The notes beneath the pieces are model-generated. The model was not told the DNA's origin. It made no database searches and saw only the letters and a list, made by a program, of their open reading frames with translations. The translations under genes and the position numbers were made by a program. Positions 31,061-42,680 of a stretch of 64,000 nucleotides of DNA are shown one piece after another. Numbering within the stretch: the first letter of the stretch is position 1; every line of letters starts with the position of its first letter. Source of the DNA: Selaginella moellendorffii (lineage: Eukaryota > Streptophyta > Lycopodiopsida > Selaginellales > Selaginellaceae); NCBI RefSeq assembly GCF_000143415.4, contig NW_003314343.1, positions 1-64,000 of the forward strand. The letters are read 5' to 3'.

Positions 31061-32369
31061 CAGGTTCGCAGAGAAGATACTGTTTTTCTTTGGCAACTGT
31101 AATTATATGCTCCATTGAAGTCACCTCTTCAATGGAGTTTGTCACCACAACACACGGGACACCCTTGAGTAGTGCGGCTCGAAAGAATAGTCCGCCGCAG
31201 TTGTACTCGACAACGCATTTGCCCTTGGTGTCACCCGCTATTGCGTTGAAGACCCAGCTGAGCATTTCCCATGCTACACTTGGAGCTTTCTTTGGATTCG
31301 AAAGCTCCATAGCCGTCTTCAGTTCCTCAGGCACGGGTAAATTGACCTCCCTCAGATCAATTCGATCGGCCTTGTCGAACGAAGCTGGGAAGTCACTCCA
31401 GTCCCACTCTGCTGCAGGACCAATAACAAGGGCGAGTGTGAAGATGCGGACATTCGTCGGTATCTTCTTCTTAGCCATTATCCTATGGATCTCCCGCATC
31501 TCCTTGCCTTTCAACCGAGCCTTCACCTCGTTCAAGGCCTTCCAGAACTTGTGATAGGATTCGGAGTCGTAGATCATATAGTGGACTGAAGATTCCACCT
31601 TTGCAAGTCCCACCATTAAGTCAATGATGGAGCTGACTTCGTCTGCATGAGTGATCTCTTCGTTTGTGAAGTCCATCACACAAAAGATGTTCTTGACCTG
31701 CTCATCTCCGCGGGAAACGATGCTCCTCCACCTTTGATCCTCATCCGAATTCACGTATACCCGGTAAGGTTCTCGATAGGCCTCTGCTGCGGGGTCGAGC
31801 TGTTTCTGAAGCCGGCGGTCGACATCCCTCTTAATGAAATTTGGATACTGATCCAACTTCTCAGCTTTACTTTTCGTGGCATCCCGCAGCAGATCGATGA
31901 ACTTGGGGGCCCCCTTCACGTACTCGTCGATGTCTTCATTTGACAACTCCAGCTCTTCCATCATCTCTTGCGTGGTGTCGATGCTCACCCTCTCCACGGC
32001 CACTTGCTCGAAGATCCAATCCTTCAATAGCGCACGAGCTCTCAGAGTCGTGCACAAGTCCTCGTATGTCACAATATGGCCGGGAGTCATTTTGGTCTTG
32101 TTGAAGACTACCTCACCACGTAGAAGAGCATTAGCCACTGTCAGAAGGTCTTCGTCGTCTAGAGACCGCGAGAAACGCAAGGCATTGAGCTTCAAATCAT
32201 TGGGCTTCCGGCCGTCCTCCACACCCATTGAGTTTAGCAACTCCCCGTCATGGTACCTCCTCAGCACATCTACCCATTTGTCAAAAACAACTTTTGTCGC
32301 GAGTATAATGTTATGGATGCTGAGTGTGTCATTGACCCCCAGTGTTTTCGAGAGAAGACTCGAGAATTC
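31061..32369 (-). CDS. Methyltransferase-like exon of the ParB-like gene
   Basis: The 436-codon exon begins after an ATTGCAG acceptor (EFSSLLSKTLGVND) and ends at a CCTG|GTGAGT donor. The N-terminal 250 residues are helical and unrecognised. The C-terminal part has the layout of a bacterial or phage type DNA methyltransferase tail: NPKKAPSVAWEMLSWVF, then VVEYNCGGLFFRAALLKGVP and VVVTN, resembling the usual ...KP..L...L...., vlD.f.GsGtt..aA..lgR motif. The usual Gly-x-Gly is changed (NCGG) and no clear DPPY/SPPY is visible, so catalysis is doubtful. Neighbouring ParB-like sequence favours the call, since ParB-methyltransferase fusions are common in phages. Confidence 0.45.
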
Positions 32370-32423
32370 CTGCAATGGAAATGGCGTGAGGCCATATGCT
32401 ATGCCACATGCAACGAGGCTTAC
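32370..32423 (-). repeat. 54-bp intron carrying the palindrome
   Basis: CAG|GTAAGC donor, diverged palindrome at 32,381-32,402, then TTCCATTGCAG. Same 3' layout as the introns at 30.6-30.8 kb. Confidence 0.7.
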
Positions 32424-33980
32424 CTGCCAGGCGCTAGTTGCTAGTGCACGTCCTTGTCCTGGTTTTGTGGCTTCTTTAGTTGAACCCAGAGCTTCCGTGT
32501 TCGTGCCAATGTCTCGTGCAGACCCGATTTGTAGCACGTTTCTTGCTTGACATTCTGCGCGTGGGAGATGGATATGATAGATCGGAGGGGCGAGTTGCCT
32601 TTTATCAGGCGGACAACTCTTGTCTTGAAGACTTTCTTCACCTCCTCGCCCACCATAATATCCACAACTATCTCTTGCATCGCCAAGCTAGAATGCTGCC
32701 CGGAGACGGCATAGAACCGGATGTTCTGATCGTCCAACACCTCCTATTGATCAAGTTTGGAAACCTCGTCTTGCCCTTCATTGTTTGGTAGTAGGGGATC
32801 ACGTCTGCGATGTCGGGTGTTACTAGACTTGCCAGCATCTTCTGCTTCAGTTTCTCCACCCACTCATCAGATACTAGCCTGTGGTTGTATTTGCTTTGGA
32901 TGTCAATACGGCTCACGTTGATTGTATATACTTTGTTGGAATAGTAACAAGTACTATTATCTGCGACGATTTTTGCTGCCTCTTCTTGCTCTTTCTGCTC
33001 TTTGCGGCTCTTCTTTTTGGTGGGTGTAGTGTTCGAACCCGAGGCAATGGCATCACCGAGTAGCTTCTTTTTTGGAGCAGCAGAGTCGGACGTCGGCTTG
33101 AGCTTGACCACCCTTTTCTCCTTCGGGGTAGTTTCCAGATCGACCCCCTTCCCCTTCGCTTCGCGAACTGGAGGCACTCTCAACGGCTCAATGTTGGAAT
33201 ATAGTTTTTGAACATCACCGTAGGTGAGGTCCGTGGATTCCATGTGATCTTCATAGACCCGCAGCGTCTTTGAAATTGTGGGCCTCCTGGACAACCTCTC
33301 CCTAGCTCCCTCTAGGAATTCCTCACAGCCGCTGCCCCCCTCCGGGAAGCCACTAGGATGTGCAAGGTGGATCTTGAAGGCGGACGCTGTCTCTACCACA
33401 AGTGCCAGTCCATATTCTTGCATGGAACTGCATAGAGTGTCTGTCACTTGGATGAGGATCCCCATGCATTCTTTTCTCCCACCATCTGTGTTGTACAGCA
33501 TCAGATCCTCGCCTTCCATCCCGAAAGTCCAACTGGTGAGCTCCTCCCCCTTCTCTGCATCCACATTGACAGTGGCTGGAAGAAGAACGCAATTCCTCGC
33601 CTGTTCAGAAATGCACAACAATTAGAGCTGACAGATGAAAAGCTAGCAGCTGGAAATAACGTGAGGCCACACACCATTCACCACTGCATCAGATGTCTTG
33701 AGGCTGCATCCTAAGATGGCGTGAGGCTACACGCCATCTGTAACTGGACTACACTTGAGAGCCCAATCGGTGCATGCCAATGTTGCTACTGAATGGCATG
33801 TGGCCTCATGCCATTTTCTACTTGGCCTAAAAGACTTACCATTTGAAGCCGAATGGAGGCCGTGACAATCGAGGCCGGACTCGCTGGCGAATGTGCACTG
33901 TGTATGCAGCGGATCGTAGCAGCAAGGCTACTCTGCCACTTACAGTTGGAGAGTGGCGCTGAAATCTCCCGGGACGCCAA
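32424..33980 (-). CDS. ParB/sulfiredoxin-like N-terminal exons, frame-broken
   Basis: Exon 1 (33,980-33,840, opening MASREISAPLSNC) joins in phase to exon 2 (33,600-32,424). Exon 2 first has an unrecognised domain, then a Lys-rich linker, then a ParB-like N-terminal domain: VSRIDIQSKYNHRLVSDEW, EKLKQKM, and after about 50 residues FYAVSGQHSSLAMQE, where ParB usually has a G-E-R-R or G-x-H-R box, and later RVVRLI. Two frame changes (near 32,745 and in 32,537-32,640) interrupt exon 2; I see no introns that explain them, so this copy may be decaying. ParB-type proteins bind palindromic DNA sites, and in bacteria load as CTP-dependent clamps. Confidence 0.5.
33601..33839 (-). repeat. Intron 1 with three palindrome copies
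   Basis: Copies at about 33,658-33,678, 33,716-33,737 and 33,793-33,814. Donor ATG|GTAAGT and acceptor TGAACAG give an exact phase-0 join. Confidence 0.75.
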
Positions 33981-36700
33981 GTGGGCTGCGTGTGGGTGGC
34001 AGAGTGGGCGGCGGAGTTGGCGGCGAAGTTACAAACTGGGTGTGTCTTGAAGTGGACGCCGATGCACACGAGCGCGATGCGAGTGCGAGTGTGATGCAAG
34101 CGCGAGTGGACGCCGATGCACACGAGAAACCTGTAGAGAAGGTAGATGAGCGCGAGTGGGAGCGCGATGCGAGCGGGAGTGCGAGTGTGCGAGCGCGAGT
34201 ACGAAGCAAAATGCAAAACCTAACCTCACACGCGTGAAATGTCACAACGGTTGGTAATCCCGCCACGTCATCATTCCTCGGACTTGGGCGCCACCATTAA
34301 TTTCTGGATTGCCGCGCGCATGCAAGCACGCAAAATCCAAAAGAAATCCACAACGTCATCATTCCTCGGACTGCATGCATGCGAAATCCAAAAGAAAGAT
34401 CATGATTGGGATATCATTTAATACCCTCGCTATATTTATACCATGCATGATTGGATATTCCAAAGCATCTTGTATTTCCAAAAATGGCAAATGTTTAGCT
34501 AAATAAAGAAATTCTATCTGTTTCTATTTTTCTCTCAAATCAATATTATAGCGTATGGGCTCATGCAATTTTGAACCAAAGAAACCCAAAAAACGTTGGA
34601 CCCAAAATATTTTGAAAAAACCCAAAAAACCCTAAACATTTTAAACCCAAAAATCCAAGCGTCCTGTGGCGTTATTCCTTGAATGGCGTGTGGGCGCATG
34701 CTATTTTCAGGGCCAAATGCTGAATGGAGAAAAATTCCCTTTCAGTGCAAATGCTGCAAGAGGCAGATGCCGAGCACAAAGGACTGTAACTACCTCACAT
34801 GACACAGATAAACTTTTCTCTATTTGGCAAAGATAAACTTTATAGCGTGTGGGCTCATGCAATTTTGAACCCAAAAAATGCACGGAAAAATTCTTGGCAT
34901 CATCTGGCATTATCTCTTGAATGGCGTGGGGCCGCATGCCATTTTCAGGGGCACATAGGAGTATATTCCTAGGATATTCTGACACGCGCAAGATTTTTTT
35001 GAGTTTTCTGGAGATCCAACCGTTAGATCGCAACTAGATTTTACAGAATGGTATACAATGTCTTCCTTGATGACCCTGCAAAGAAGCATCTCGATCGGAC
35101 ACCACATGAGACCACACGAGCCTTACAATGTTTCAGAGGCATTTGCCATAGATCCGACCGTTATTTTGCTCCAAGATTTTACAGTTTGGTGTGCATTGAC
35201 CTTTCCATCGACACTGCAAAGGGACATCACAATCAGATGCGGGATCACAAGAAACTAACTTCACTAACTCTGGTTTCACCAAGATCTACGTAAGGAGTTA
35301 TGAAATGAAAGGACCTTCTCTATTGAAATGTGTTTATAGTCCTAGGGGCATTGTGACATATCAAAGGATTTTGCATCAAGTTCTGTATTTGCATGTTTAT
35401 CAAGCTACTGAATTGCTAAACCCTAAACCCTAAACATGTGGCAAATGCTGCGTGAAGAAAGATGCCCTTTCTGGGCAAATGCTGTAAGAGGCAGATGCCG
35501 AGCAGATGTATCTCAGGCTAGGGAAGGGGACAAACGAAAGCTAACTATAAACATGACGGGATGCAAATAGATTACTAGGCTGGTCCTGCGAAAATCAAAA
35601 ACCATAATTGAAAACATTGAAAATGCAAAAAGAAAAGTTTATAATATTTTTGAATTTTAAGCAAACCAAAGGAATGTAAGTAGGGCATGTGTTTGTAAGT
35701 TTAAAAATGCCTCAACCACTTAAATTCCCAAGTAAATAAAGCTGTTTCTATTTTTGGTACAGGTAAACTTTATAGCGTGTGGGCTCATGCAATTTTGAAC
35801 CCAAAAATGCACCAAAAAATGCTCGACTAGCATTATTCTTTGAATGGCGTGTGGCCTTATATTGCCATAAATGGACGTACACACACAGCATAATTATTCC
35901 TTTACACGGCGAATAATCTTGGCGCGGATCGTTGACATGGCATGGCAAAGTTCGAATCACTGACATGGCACAGCTGGATCGAGGCAAGGACATGATGTGA
36001 CAAAGTTCAACCTCCGACAGCAAAGTCTAGAAGCTACTCAGTTTGAAATTTGTCAGAGGAGTCATAAAATCTGGTTTGTCAGAGGATTTGATATGACGTT
36101 CAAACGTGTGTTATTTTTGAATTCTCGAACTCATTCCTAGGTCTATCATTTTTGTGCGCCGTGTTCTTGGTTCCGCTGAGCGCAGTGAGCACTGCTTGTG
36201 TAAGCGGCGTTGTGAGCTGTGGTTTATGCGTCTACGAGCGGTTGTGGCATTGCGAGCGCCATTGCGAGCGGCAGTTTATGCGAGTGGCAATTTGTGCGAG
36301 CGGCGCTACGAGCAGTTGCAGTGTTGCGAGCGGCACTGTCTTTGGTGTGGCTACCGCTTCCTCTTGATATTCGGCACTTGTGCTTCCTGGTATGTTCACC
36401 ATGGAATGGCTTAGGACCACATTTAGAAATGGCATGAGGCCACATGCCATCTTGGGCCCTTGCAATTTCATGGCTAGCATATTGTCATGTATGTTTTTAC
36501 TTGCCTGCAACTGTGTGTATATCAAGATGGCATGAGGCCTCATGCCAATTTTGTGAATGCGAAATTTCACGTGGGTGTCAATAGCATGTTTGAATAATGG
36601 CATGTGGTCTCATGCTATTGAGGTTGTTTGGTATGTTATGATTTAGGCCATTCTCCAATCATTTTTTGTATGGTCTTAACTTCTTTTCTGCACTTTCAGA
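33981..36700. promoter_or_regulatory. Divergent intergenic region of the large element
   Basis: It lies between the two divergent genes. GCGAGTG-rich short repeats occupy 34,040-34,210 and GCGAGCGGC-type repeats 36,230-36,340. Palindrome copies lie at 34,683, 34,921, 35,842 (degenerate), 36,429, 36,527 and 36,597, and a variant family (AGCGTGTGGGCTCATGCAAT) near 34,550, 34,843 and 35,775. The phrase GCAAATGCTG...GAGGCAGATGCCGAGCA occurs twice (34,747 and 35,483), showing an internal duplication. A 20-bp telomere-like CTAAACCCTAAACCC sits at 35,418. Gene starts on both sides imply a promoter region. Confidence 0.5.
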
Positions 36701-39700
36701 ATGGCCTTCAGGGTTGGGGAAAAGGTTTACATTTTGAATGGTGGGAAGAGAGTTGCAAAAGGGACCCTTGTGTCTATGGATCGGAACTTTGTTATACACT
36801 GTCAAAGGCTTGGGGAACGCAATGCTGCTGTATCAGTAGAGACTGTCTTCGATGGGAATGTGGTCGCTATTGAACGAGAGATAGTCGTTGGGGTAAATGT
36901 TGTTGTTGCCTTAAAAAATCTTCAGAAGAAAGCAGATGTTGGGGACAGCGCAAGTGTGACGCATGTTCCCTCCGTGGATCTTAAGAACCGTGCTACATGG
37001 ATTCAGGCGAAGGTGTTTCTAAACAACCCCGAGGGGGAGGTGGTAGCTGAGGGCTTAGCCACAACTGTCGATCCAAGAGATGCGGTTGCTAATCAAGAAT
37101 TGAGCTGGGATGATATTGGAGTTGCGATTTTAGAGGTTGTTGACACAGAAGAAAACAGTCTGACTATTGGAAGCATTGTGCAGTGGAAATTGAGGCACTT
37201 AGTGTTTGAGAATGTGAAGGATTCACAATCAAACACCACTACAACTGATGACAGAACATCTCTTCATGGGAAAAGAAAGTACACCTTCCTAAAGCGCAGC
37301 CAAAGGGATCTGAGCAACGAACCGAGAAGGCAGAAAATGGCGATGGAGGTTCGAATGGTCTCGACAGTTGCTTGTTGCAAGAGGAGGTGCTGTCAACAAA
37401 CTGATTGGGATGCTATTGAAGAGGAGAGAGCAAGATACAAGACATTGTCCTGGAAGGCAGCTCGCAATTTTGTGTATGAGGCATTACGGTCATCTGTTGA
37501 TGCTTCAGAACATCAGGTGGGGGGCATGGTCTTCCAGAGGGGTTTGGTCTGCATGAAGGCATGGAGAATCATTTATGGAGTCCTTCGAACCACATTCTAC
37601 AGAATCAAAACTGAGTTCGAGGAACAAAGGGTTTAACAGGCAGTCCATGGGAACGACGGTACGCACAAAACCAAGGGTCATGTTGTATATGGAGAGGCAA
37701 TCTTCAAGAGGTTTGTCGAGACATGTAGCAAGCAGCAACCACATAAAACCCGCCTCTTGGATGATGGAACACGAGACACCCAACAAGTTCTCCCTTCCAT
37801 GTATACCAAGGGGGCCATATTGGAAGATGTGAATCGGGAACTCCAGAGTAATGGCTACAGGAAGCTGAGCCAATCTAGATTTAGTAGATTGTGGAGCAAC
37901 AGGTTCAGGGATGTGAGTATAGGAAAGTACTCCAGCTTTTCAAAGTGTGACGAGTGCACTGCTATCAAAATGGCTTTGTCGAAGAATTCTTGCAGCGCTC
38001 AAGAGCGAGAGACGTTGGTTAGAAGGCGGCTCGACCACAACATCGAGCAGAGAAGCTGCAGGACTGCATATTATCATAACAGGATTCTCTCCATGAAGAG
38101 ACCTGACTCTTACCTCTGCATCATCCACGACAAAATGGACCAGAAAAAGACGTGCTTACCTCGACTCAATCCTGCCCCCAAGGCAATCTCTTCATCCATG
38201 CAACTGCCTGTGTCTCTGTTTGGCATAATCGCTCATGGGCATGGTGCCCAGAACTATGGGAACTTCTTTGTACCTCTATGGGGTGGCGGGGGTGCAAACA
38301 TGATGATTGCGTCCCTAGCAAAACACTTAAGGTCTCTGCAAAGTGCGCAGACTGAGCTGAACGGCCAACCCTTGCATAAGGCCCTTGTCAATCGAACCCC
38401 ATACAGGGTTCAGCTGGAGGAGGAGCAAAGGCTTGCAGTATCGCGTGGGGCCCCATGCCATCCCAGTGAATATGTTGGCCGTCAGATTGTAGGGTTATCA
38501 CATGAGGCCTCATGCCATTCCGACGAGGCTAGTCGCCCGGTGAATGCACAGCCTCATCCAAACAAAGCAGAATCTCAAGGAAGTTCTTGCGGCCGATATG
38601 GCCTTCCACCCCATCTTCTGCTCCAAACAGACAATGCTGGCAGTGAGAACAAAAACATGTACGTCTTCGCGTACTTGGCGATGCTTGTTGCCAAAGGCAT
38701 ATTTGAAACGGTTACACTTGGCTTTCTCATGGTTGGGCACACTCATGAAGACGTCGATGCCATATTCAGTCACCTGGCAGAGTCCCTCCGGCGATCCAAT
38801 GTCCTCACCCTCCCACAACTCTACGATGAATTCCAAAATTGCATCAAAGGCACTGTTGAAGCTGCACTTCTGACAGAGGTTCCAGACTTTAAGGGGTTTG
38901 TAAGAGGCTACATCAGGGACGGATCCGAAACGCTGATTGGCCACTCCAAGCCTCTTCAGTTTCATTTCAGCATGTGTGACGGTGCTCCAGTGATGAGGTA
39001 CAAGATGAGAGAATGGGACACAGTGTGGCTGCCAGTGGATGGCATTGAACTCTTCAAGAGAGATCCCATAACTGGGGAACCTATGATTCCTCAGGGTTCC
39101 CCATGGCCGATGCACCCGGATGGACTCAAAGACCAAGAAAGTATAGTGGCTGGGATTAGACAGCATATTGCCTTCTGGAAGAGGGGGTTGGTGTTTGGTG
39201 GAGAATCCTATTTTCAGAGGTGCAAGCCTTTGCTCGAATACTGGGAGAAGATTATATCTGCTATCCAAAATGGGCTGGTTGTATATGAAGAATTGGAAGA
39301 GTCCTTTTGGCCAGAACCCAGAGCACCAGATAGTAGCGGAACAATATCCTCTGGAAATGCAGTGACAGATAATGATGTTGAGGATCACTATTGTGGGCCA
39401 AGGAACAAGAAGCCGGATTCAGCATTCAATCCAGTATAGGTCTGCAAAGGAATGGTTGTGCTTGTCAGACCCAGTAATAAAAAACAAATGATATGGGTGG
39501 GGCGCTACATCACTGATGCAGAGGAGGACGCGGAAACTAACTCCTTCAATGTAACTGTGGAGTGGTTCAAGCCAAGTTCCGGATATACGAAGGATTGCCT
39601 AGAAAAGAGATGGGTGCTGAATCCAAGGGATCCCAGCATGAGCATATCGGTGGATAATGTTGTGCATGGTTGGATGCGGAAGCAGAGTGCCACCATCACC

Positions 39701-39839
39701 TTGCCAGACCATGCAAGAGATGCAGCAAGAGCATTCATAACCCGGGTTCAAGGTGAGATTCATTAATATTCCTTTACTAAGTTTCTAATGTATTTTATTT
39801 CAAGGTGAACAATCCGAATCTGAATCAGAGGAGGCGTGA
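36701..39839 (+). pseudogene. DDE-type transposase-like protein with two in-frame stops
   Basis: One reading frame runs from the ATG right after a CTTTCAG acceptor to 39,752, then a 52-bp intron (39,753-39,804) and a short acidic last exon (EQSESESEEA). Residues about 220-300 hold a Cys-rich module (CCKRRCCQQTDW) and a helical C..AF-like region. An HGN motif comes just after the first stop, then C..C (KCDECTAIK), an H..MD region, then LQTDNAGSENKN (Asp 644) and FLMVGHTHEDVDAIF (His 680). This is the layout of the large DUF7869-type transposase-like family as I recall it. TAA at 37,634 and TAG at 39,437 interrupt an otherwise perfect frame. The C-terminal 100 residues resemble a small chromatin-reader-like beta domain (VEWFKPSSGYTKDC). 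Two palindrome copies are translated at 38,443-38,518. Confidence 0.65.
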
Positions 39840-39944
39840 TGGCATGTGGCCTGAGATGATGTGACATATGCATTTACCAATCACACATGCATAAATCTAA
39901 TAATATGGCGTGTGGCCCATATTAATGGCACATAAACCCATATT

Positions 39945-40304
39945 GTGGGCTTACGTGCTTTATGTACCATCATTCCCTTGCAGCGTGTGTGTTGGTTTCC
40001 TTTTATAACACAACGAACTCCATATTTTAGGGTGAAGAGCGTTCTCATGGCAAGCACAAAATCTGTAAATGAGGCAGAAAAGGAGACGGAGAAGGAGATA
40101 GGTGAAGATGTAGAATATATAAGTCTTCCAAACTCCCCGTACTATACTCCAGGTGATCATTTTTCTGAACAAACGGCAACATTAACAACTATCGAGAACG
40201 CCCCAATAACGTCAGAGACAACAATCCAAAGCAAAACAACTGACCCAGAGAAGGATGATAGTACCGCTGAGAGTACCAAAAAGGAGGTGTCCACTAGCGC
40301 TTAG
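39945..40304 (+). CDS. Small acidic protein or exon, unrecognised
   Basis: The later ATG (MASTKSVNEAEKE, nt 40,049) gives about 85 residues rich in Glu, Thr and Ser, with a SLPNSPYYTPGD phrase. A TTTTAG acceptor just upstream (about 40,030) suggests that it is an exon. It ends a few bases before a palindrome copy at 40,312-40,333. Family unknown; composition resembles the disordered parts of the neighbouring genes. Confidence 0.3.
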   Translation: MGLRALCTIIPLQRVCWFPFITQRTPYFRVKSVLMASTKSVNEAEKETEKEIGEDVEYISLPNSPYYTPGDHFSEQTATLTTIENAPITSETTIQSKTTDPEKDDSTAESTKKEVSTSA

Positions 40305-40384
40305 GCTTATAATGGCGTGTGCCCTCATGCCATTTACTTGATCACCAAATACCTTTTTCCCTTTGCACTAGTATATCTTAATAC

Positions 40385-42680
40385 CGGTAAAGGTCTTACT
40401 TGGTCCTTGCGAAGCGGATCCTCAAAGTACGGCTTGAGTAAGTTCACGTGGAACACTGGGTGCATCTTCCCCATCTCTCGAGGAAGTCGGTGTCGGTAAG
40501 CCACTTTACCGATTCGTGCCTCAATCTCGTAAGGCCCTGTGAACCTGCTTAAGGAACTCAAGATCAATTCATTTACAGGAATACATGCATTTTTACCTTT
40601 GGGTCAACTTTCGGCTGATCCCACTTGGTAGCCTGAGGTTCTTGGTGTTCAGCCACACCTTCTCCCCAGCTTGGAACTCTACATCCCGGCGCTTTAGGTT
40701 CGCATACTTGGTTTGCCTTTGTTGAGCCCGTTCCAAGGAATCCCTCACTAGATTCCAAATGTTGAGTCTTTCCGCCGTGAATGCCTCCACTGCGGGTAGC
40801 TCTCCATGATACTCGGCCACGCCGAGTTCCACAGGACCTTCAATAGCTTGCCCATTGATGACTTCCCATGGACTCACCCCGATACTCGAATGTGGTGAGT
40901 TGCTATAACACATTTCCGTAAGTCCCAAATGACTTACCCAATCGGTCTAGTCTCCCGAGACATAGCATCGCAAATAATCCTCCAGCTGCCTATTCACCCT
41001 TTCCGTTTGTCCGTCTGTCAAGAAGTGTTAGGACCACCAAACTTGACTTAATACCCCATACCTGTCTGTGGGTGATAGGTTCTGCTGAATTTCAACTTGG
41101 TGCGATACTGTTCCAGGAGGGTCCTCCAGAACCTACTAGTGAAGATCTTATCTCGATCTGAGATAATCTCTTCTGGCCTTCCCCGCACTCGAACCACTTG
41201 TTCGAAAAACAGCTTCGCCACACCTTCCGCATCCACTTCCGTTGTGGTGGGTATGAAATGTGCCATCTTCGAAAATCGATCCACCACCACGAATATTGCA
41301 TCGAACCCCTCGCTTGGGGGTAGTCCCGTGATGAAGTCCATCGTAAGACATTTCCACGGACGATCTGGAATTGGGATGCTTTGCAACAAGCCCCCACTAG
41401 CCTTAGTCACGGCTTTGACCTGCTGACATGTTGGACATGTCTTTACATAGTCTTGGACGTCCTTAACCATATCTGGCCAATGGTACTTCCTCTTGAGTAA
41501 GCCCATCGTCTTGGGCACTCCGCCGTGTCCCGCAAGAGGTTCGTCATGACACTCTTCTAAGGCTACCTTCCTTAGTCCCCCTTCTGGAACATATACCCTC
41601 ATTTGCTTGTAATAAATGAGTCCGTTGCGTTCCGCATAGCCCGTTTTCTCTTCCGTTGGCAGCTCACCTCTCTGGTGAGCTTCCCGCGCCTCCAGATTCC
41701 TCAACAACACTTCTTGTGCTAGACCATCGTTCTCATATGCTGTCCGCACATTGTCCCAGAAGGTTGCTGTTGCGCTGGAGATCACCAACCTCAAGCTCGC
41801 TTTTCGACTTAGCGCATCTGCCACGATGTTGCTCTTCCCAGGCTTGTACAGAATCTCGCAATCAAACTCGGCCAAGGCATTGGCCCACCGACCTTGTTTC
41901 CCTCTCAGGTCGGGCTGTGACAAGAAGTGTTTCGTTGCCACATTGTCCGTGTAAACCTTGAAGTGTCTCCCAAGGTAGTGTCGCCACTCCTTGAGCGCCT
42001 TGACCACCGCAAACAATTCCTTCTCGTGGGCAGGCCACTTCCGTTGAGCCTTGTCCAACTTCTTCGAGAAGAACGCTACTTGATGGTTATCTTGCTTCAA
42101 AACTGCGCCCAACGCAAAGTCTGAAGCATCCGTGTCTACCTCAAAGTCCCTACCAAAATCTGGTAATGCCAACACTGGAGCCTTCCTCAACTTCCCTTTG
42201 AGGTGGACGAATGCCGCCTCGCATTCCGCTGTCCATACCATCTTCCCTTTTCCTGTTTGGTCCGTTAAGGGTAGGGCTACTCTCGAATAGTGTCTGATAA
42301 ACTTTCGATAGTAGTTGCATAGCCCCAAGAACGCCCTCAACTCATGTACATTCGAAGGTCGCTCCCATTCCTGGATCGCTTGGACCTTCTCCGGGTCCAC
42401 CTTGAGCCCGTCCTGGCCCACCACATGCCCGAGAAACTTTACCTCTTGTTGAGCAAAGTCACATTTGCTCTCCTTAGCATACAGTTTGTGTTCCCTTAGT
42501 TTCTCAAATACCTTCGCCAAGTGTTCGGCATGCTCCTCTAGCGTCTCATATAGATCAGGATATCGTCGATATAGACGACCACGAAGTAATCCAGATAGGG
42601 TACAAAGATGTGGTTGAGTTCTTTTTCGTTCAATCGATAGGGTGGACGAACCACCGCCTCAGCACCCTCGACCAGCTCAA
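40385..42680 (-). pseudogene. Ty3 pol copy, internally deleted
   Basis: On the minus strand: start of pol ([13 protein letters not shown] region at about 42,650), a deletion that removes most of RT, then RT end ([18 protein letters not shown]), RNase H ([10 protein letters not shown]), integrase with an intact HHCC zinc domain including CPTC, D and D, the first intron (about 41,003-41,051), exon 2, the second intron, and part of exon 3 up to 40,385. Open frames are long (490 codons), so it is relatively young. No LTR is attached at either end, and at 42,680 it abuts an oppositely oriented Ty3 piece. Confidence 0.88.

Larger units (their letters stand above)
27825..40384. mobile_element. Large DNA-transposon-like element, right end lost
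   Basis: The left boundary falls exactly where Ty3 RT homology stops. The first bases (AAGCTCTATTTCGTTAAAG, then TCATTATCCCACTT) match the terminal inverted repeat of a complete MITE at 45,967-46,253. Inside are two divergently oriented multi-exon genes (minus 33,980-28,266; plus 36,701-39,839) and at least 20 copies of one palindromic motif, with almost none elsewhere except in the MITE. The right side ends at a truncated Ty3 copy without a matching terminal repeat, so the element is incomplete. One gene resembles a DDE-type transposase, which supports the transposon reading. Confidence 0.6.

Noticed and set aside
35417-35436. Interstitial telomere-like sequence CTAAACCCTAAACCC
   Set aside because: Only about two and a half units and no element junction beside it; could be chance in repeat-rich DNA, so I did not treat it as an old chromosome end.
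38510-39388. 292-codon minus-strand frame opposite the transposase
   Set aside because: The + strand shows transposase motifs and codon-like conservation; the minus frame has no recognisable features.
27825-40384. Idea that the large element is a simple insertion into one Ty3 copy
   Set aside because: The left flank is RT but the right flank is the chromodomain end of a different, longer copy; the two flanks do not join into one target site and the right terminal repeat is missing.
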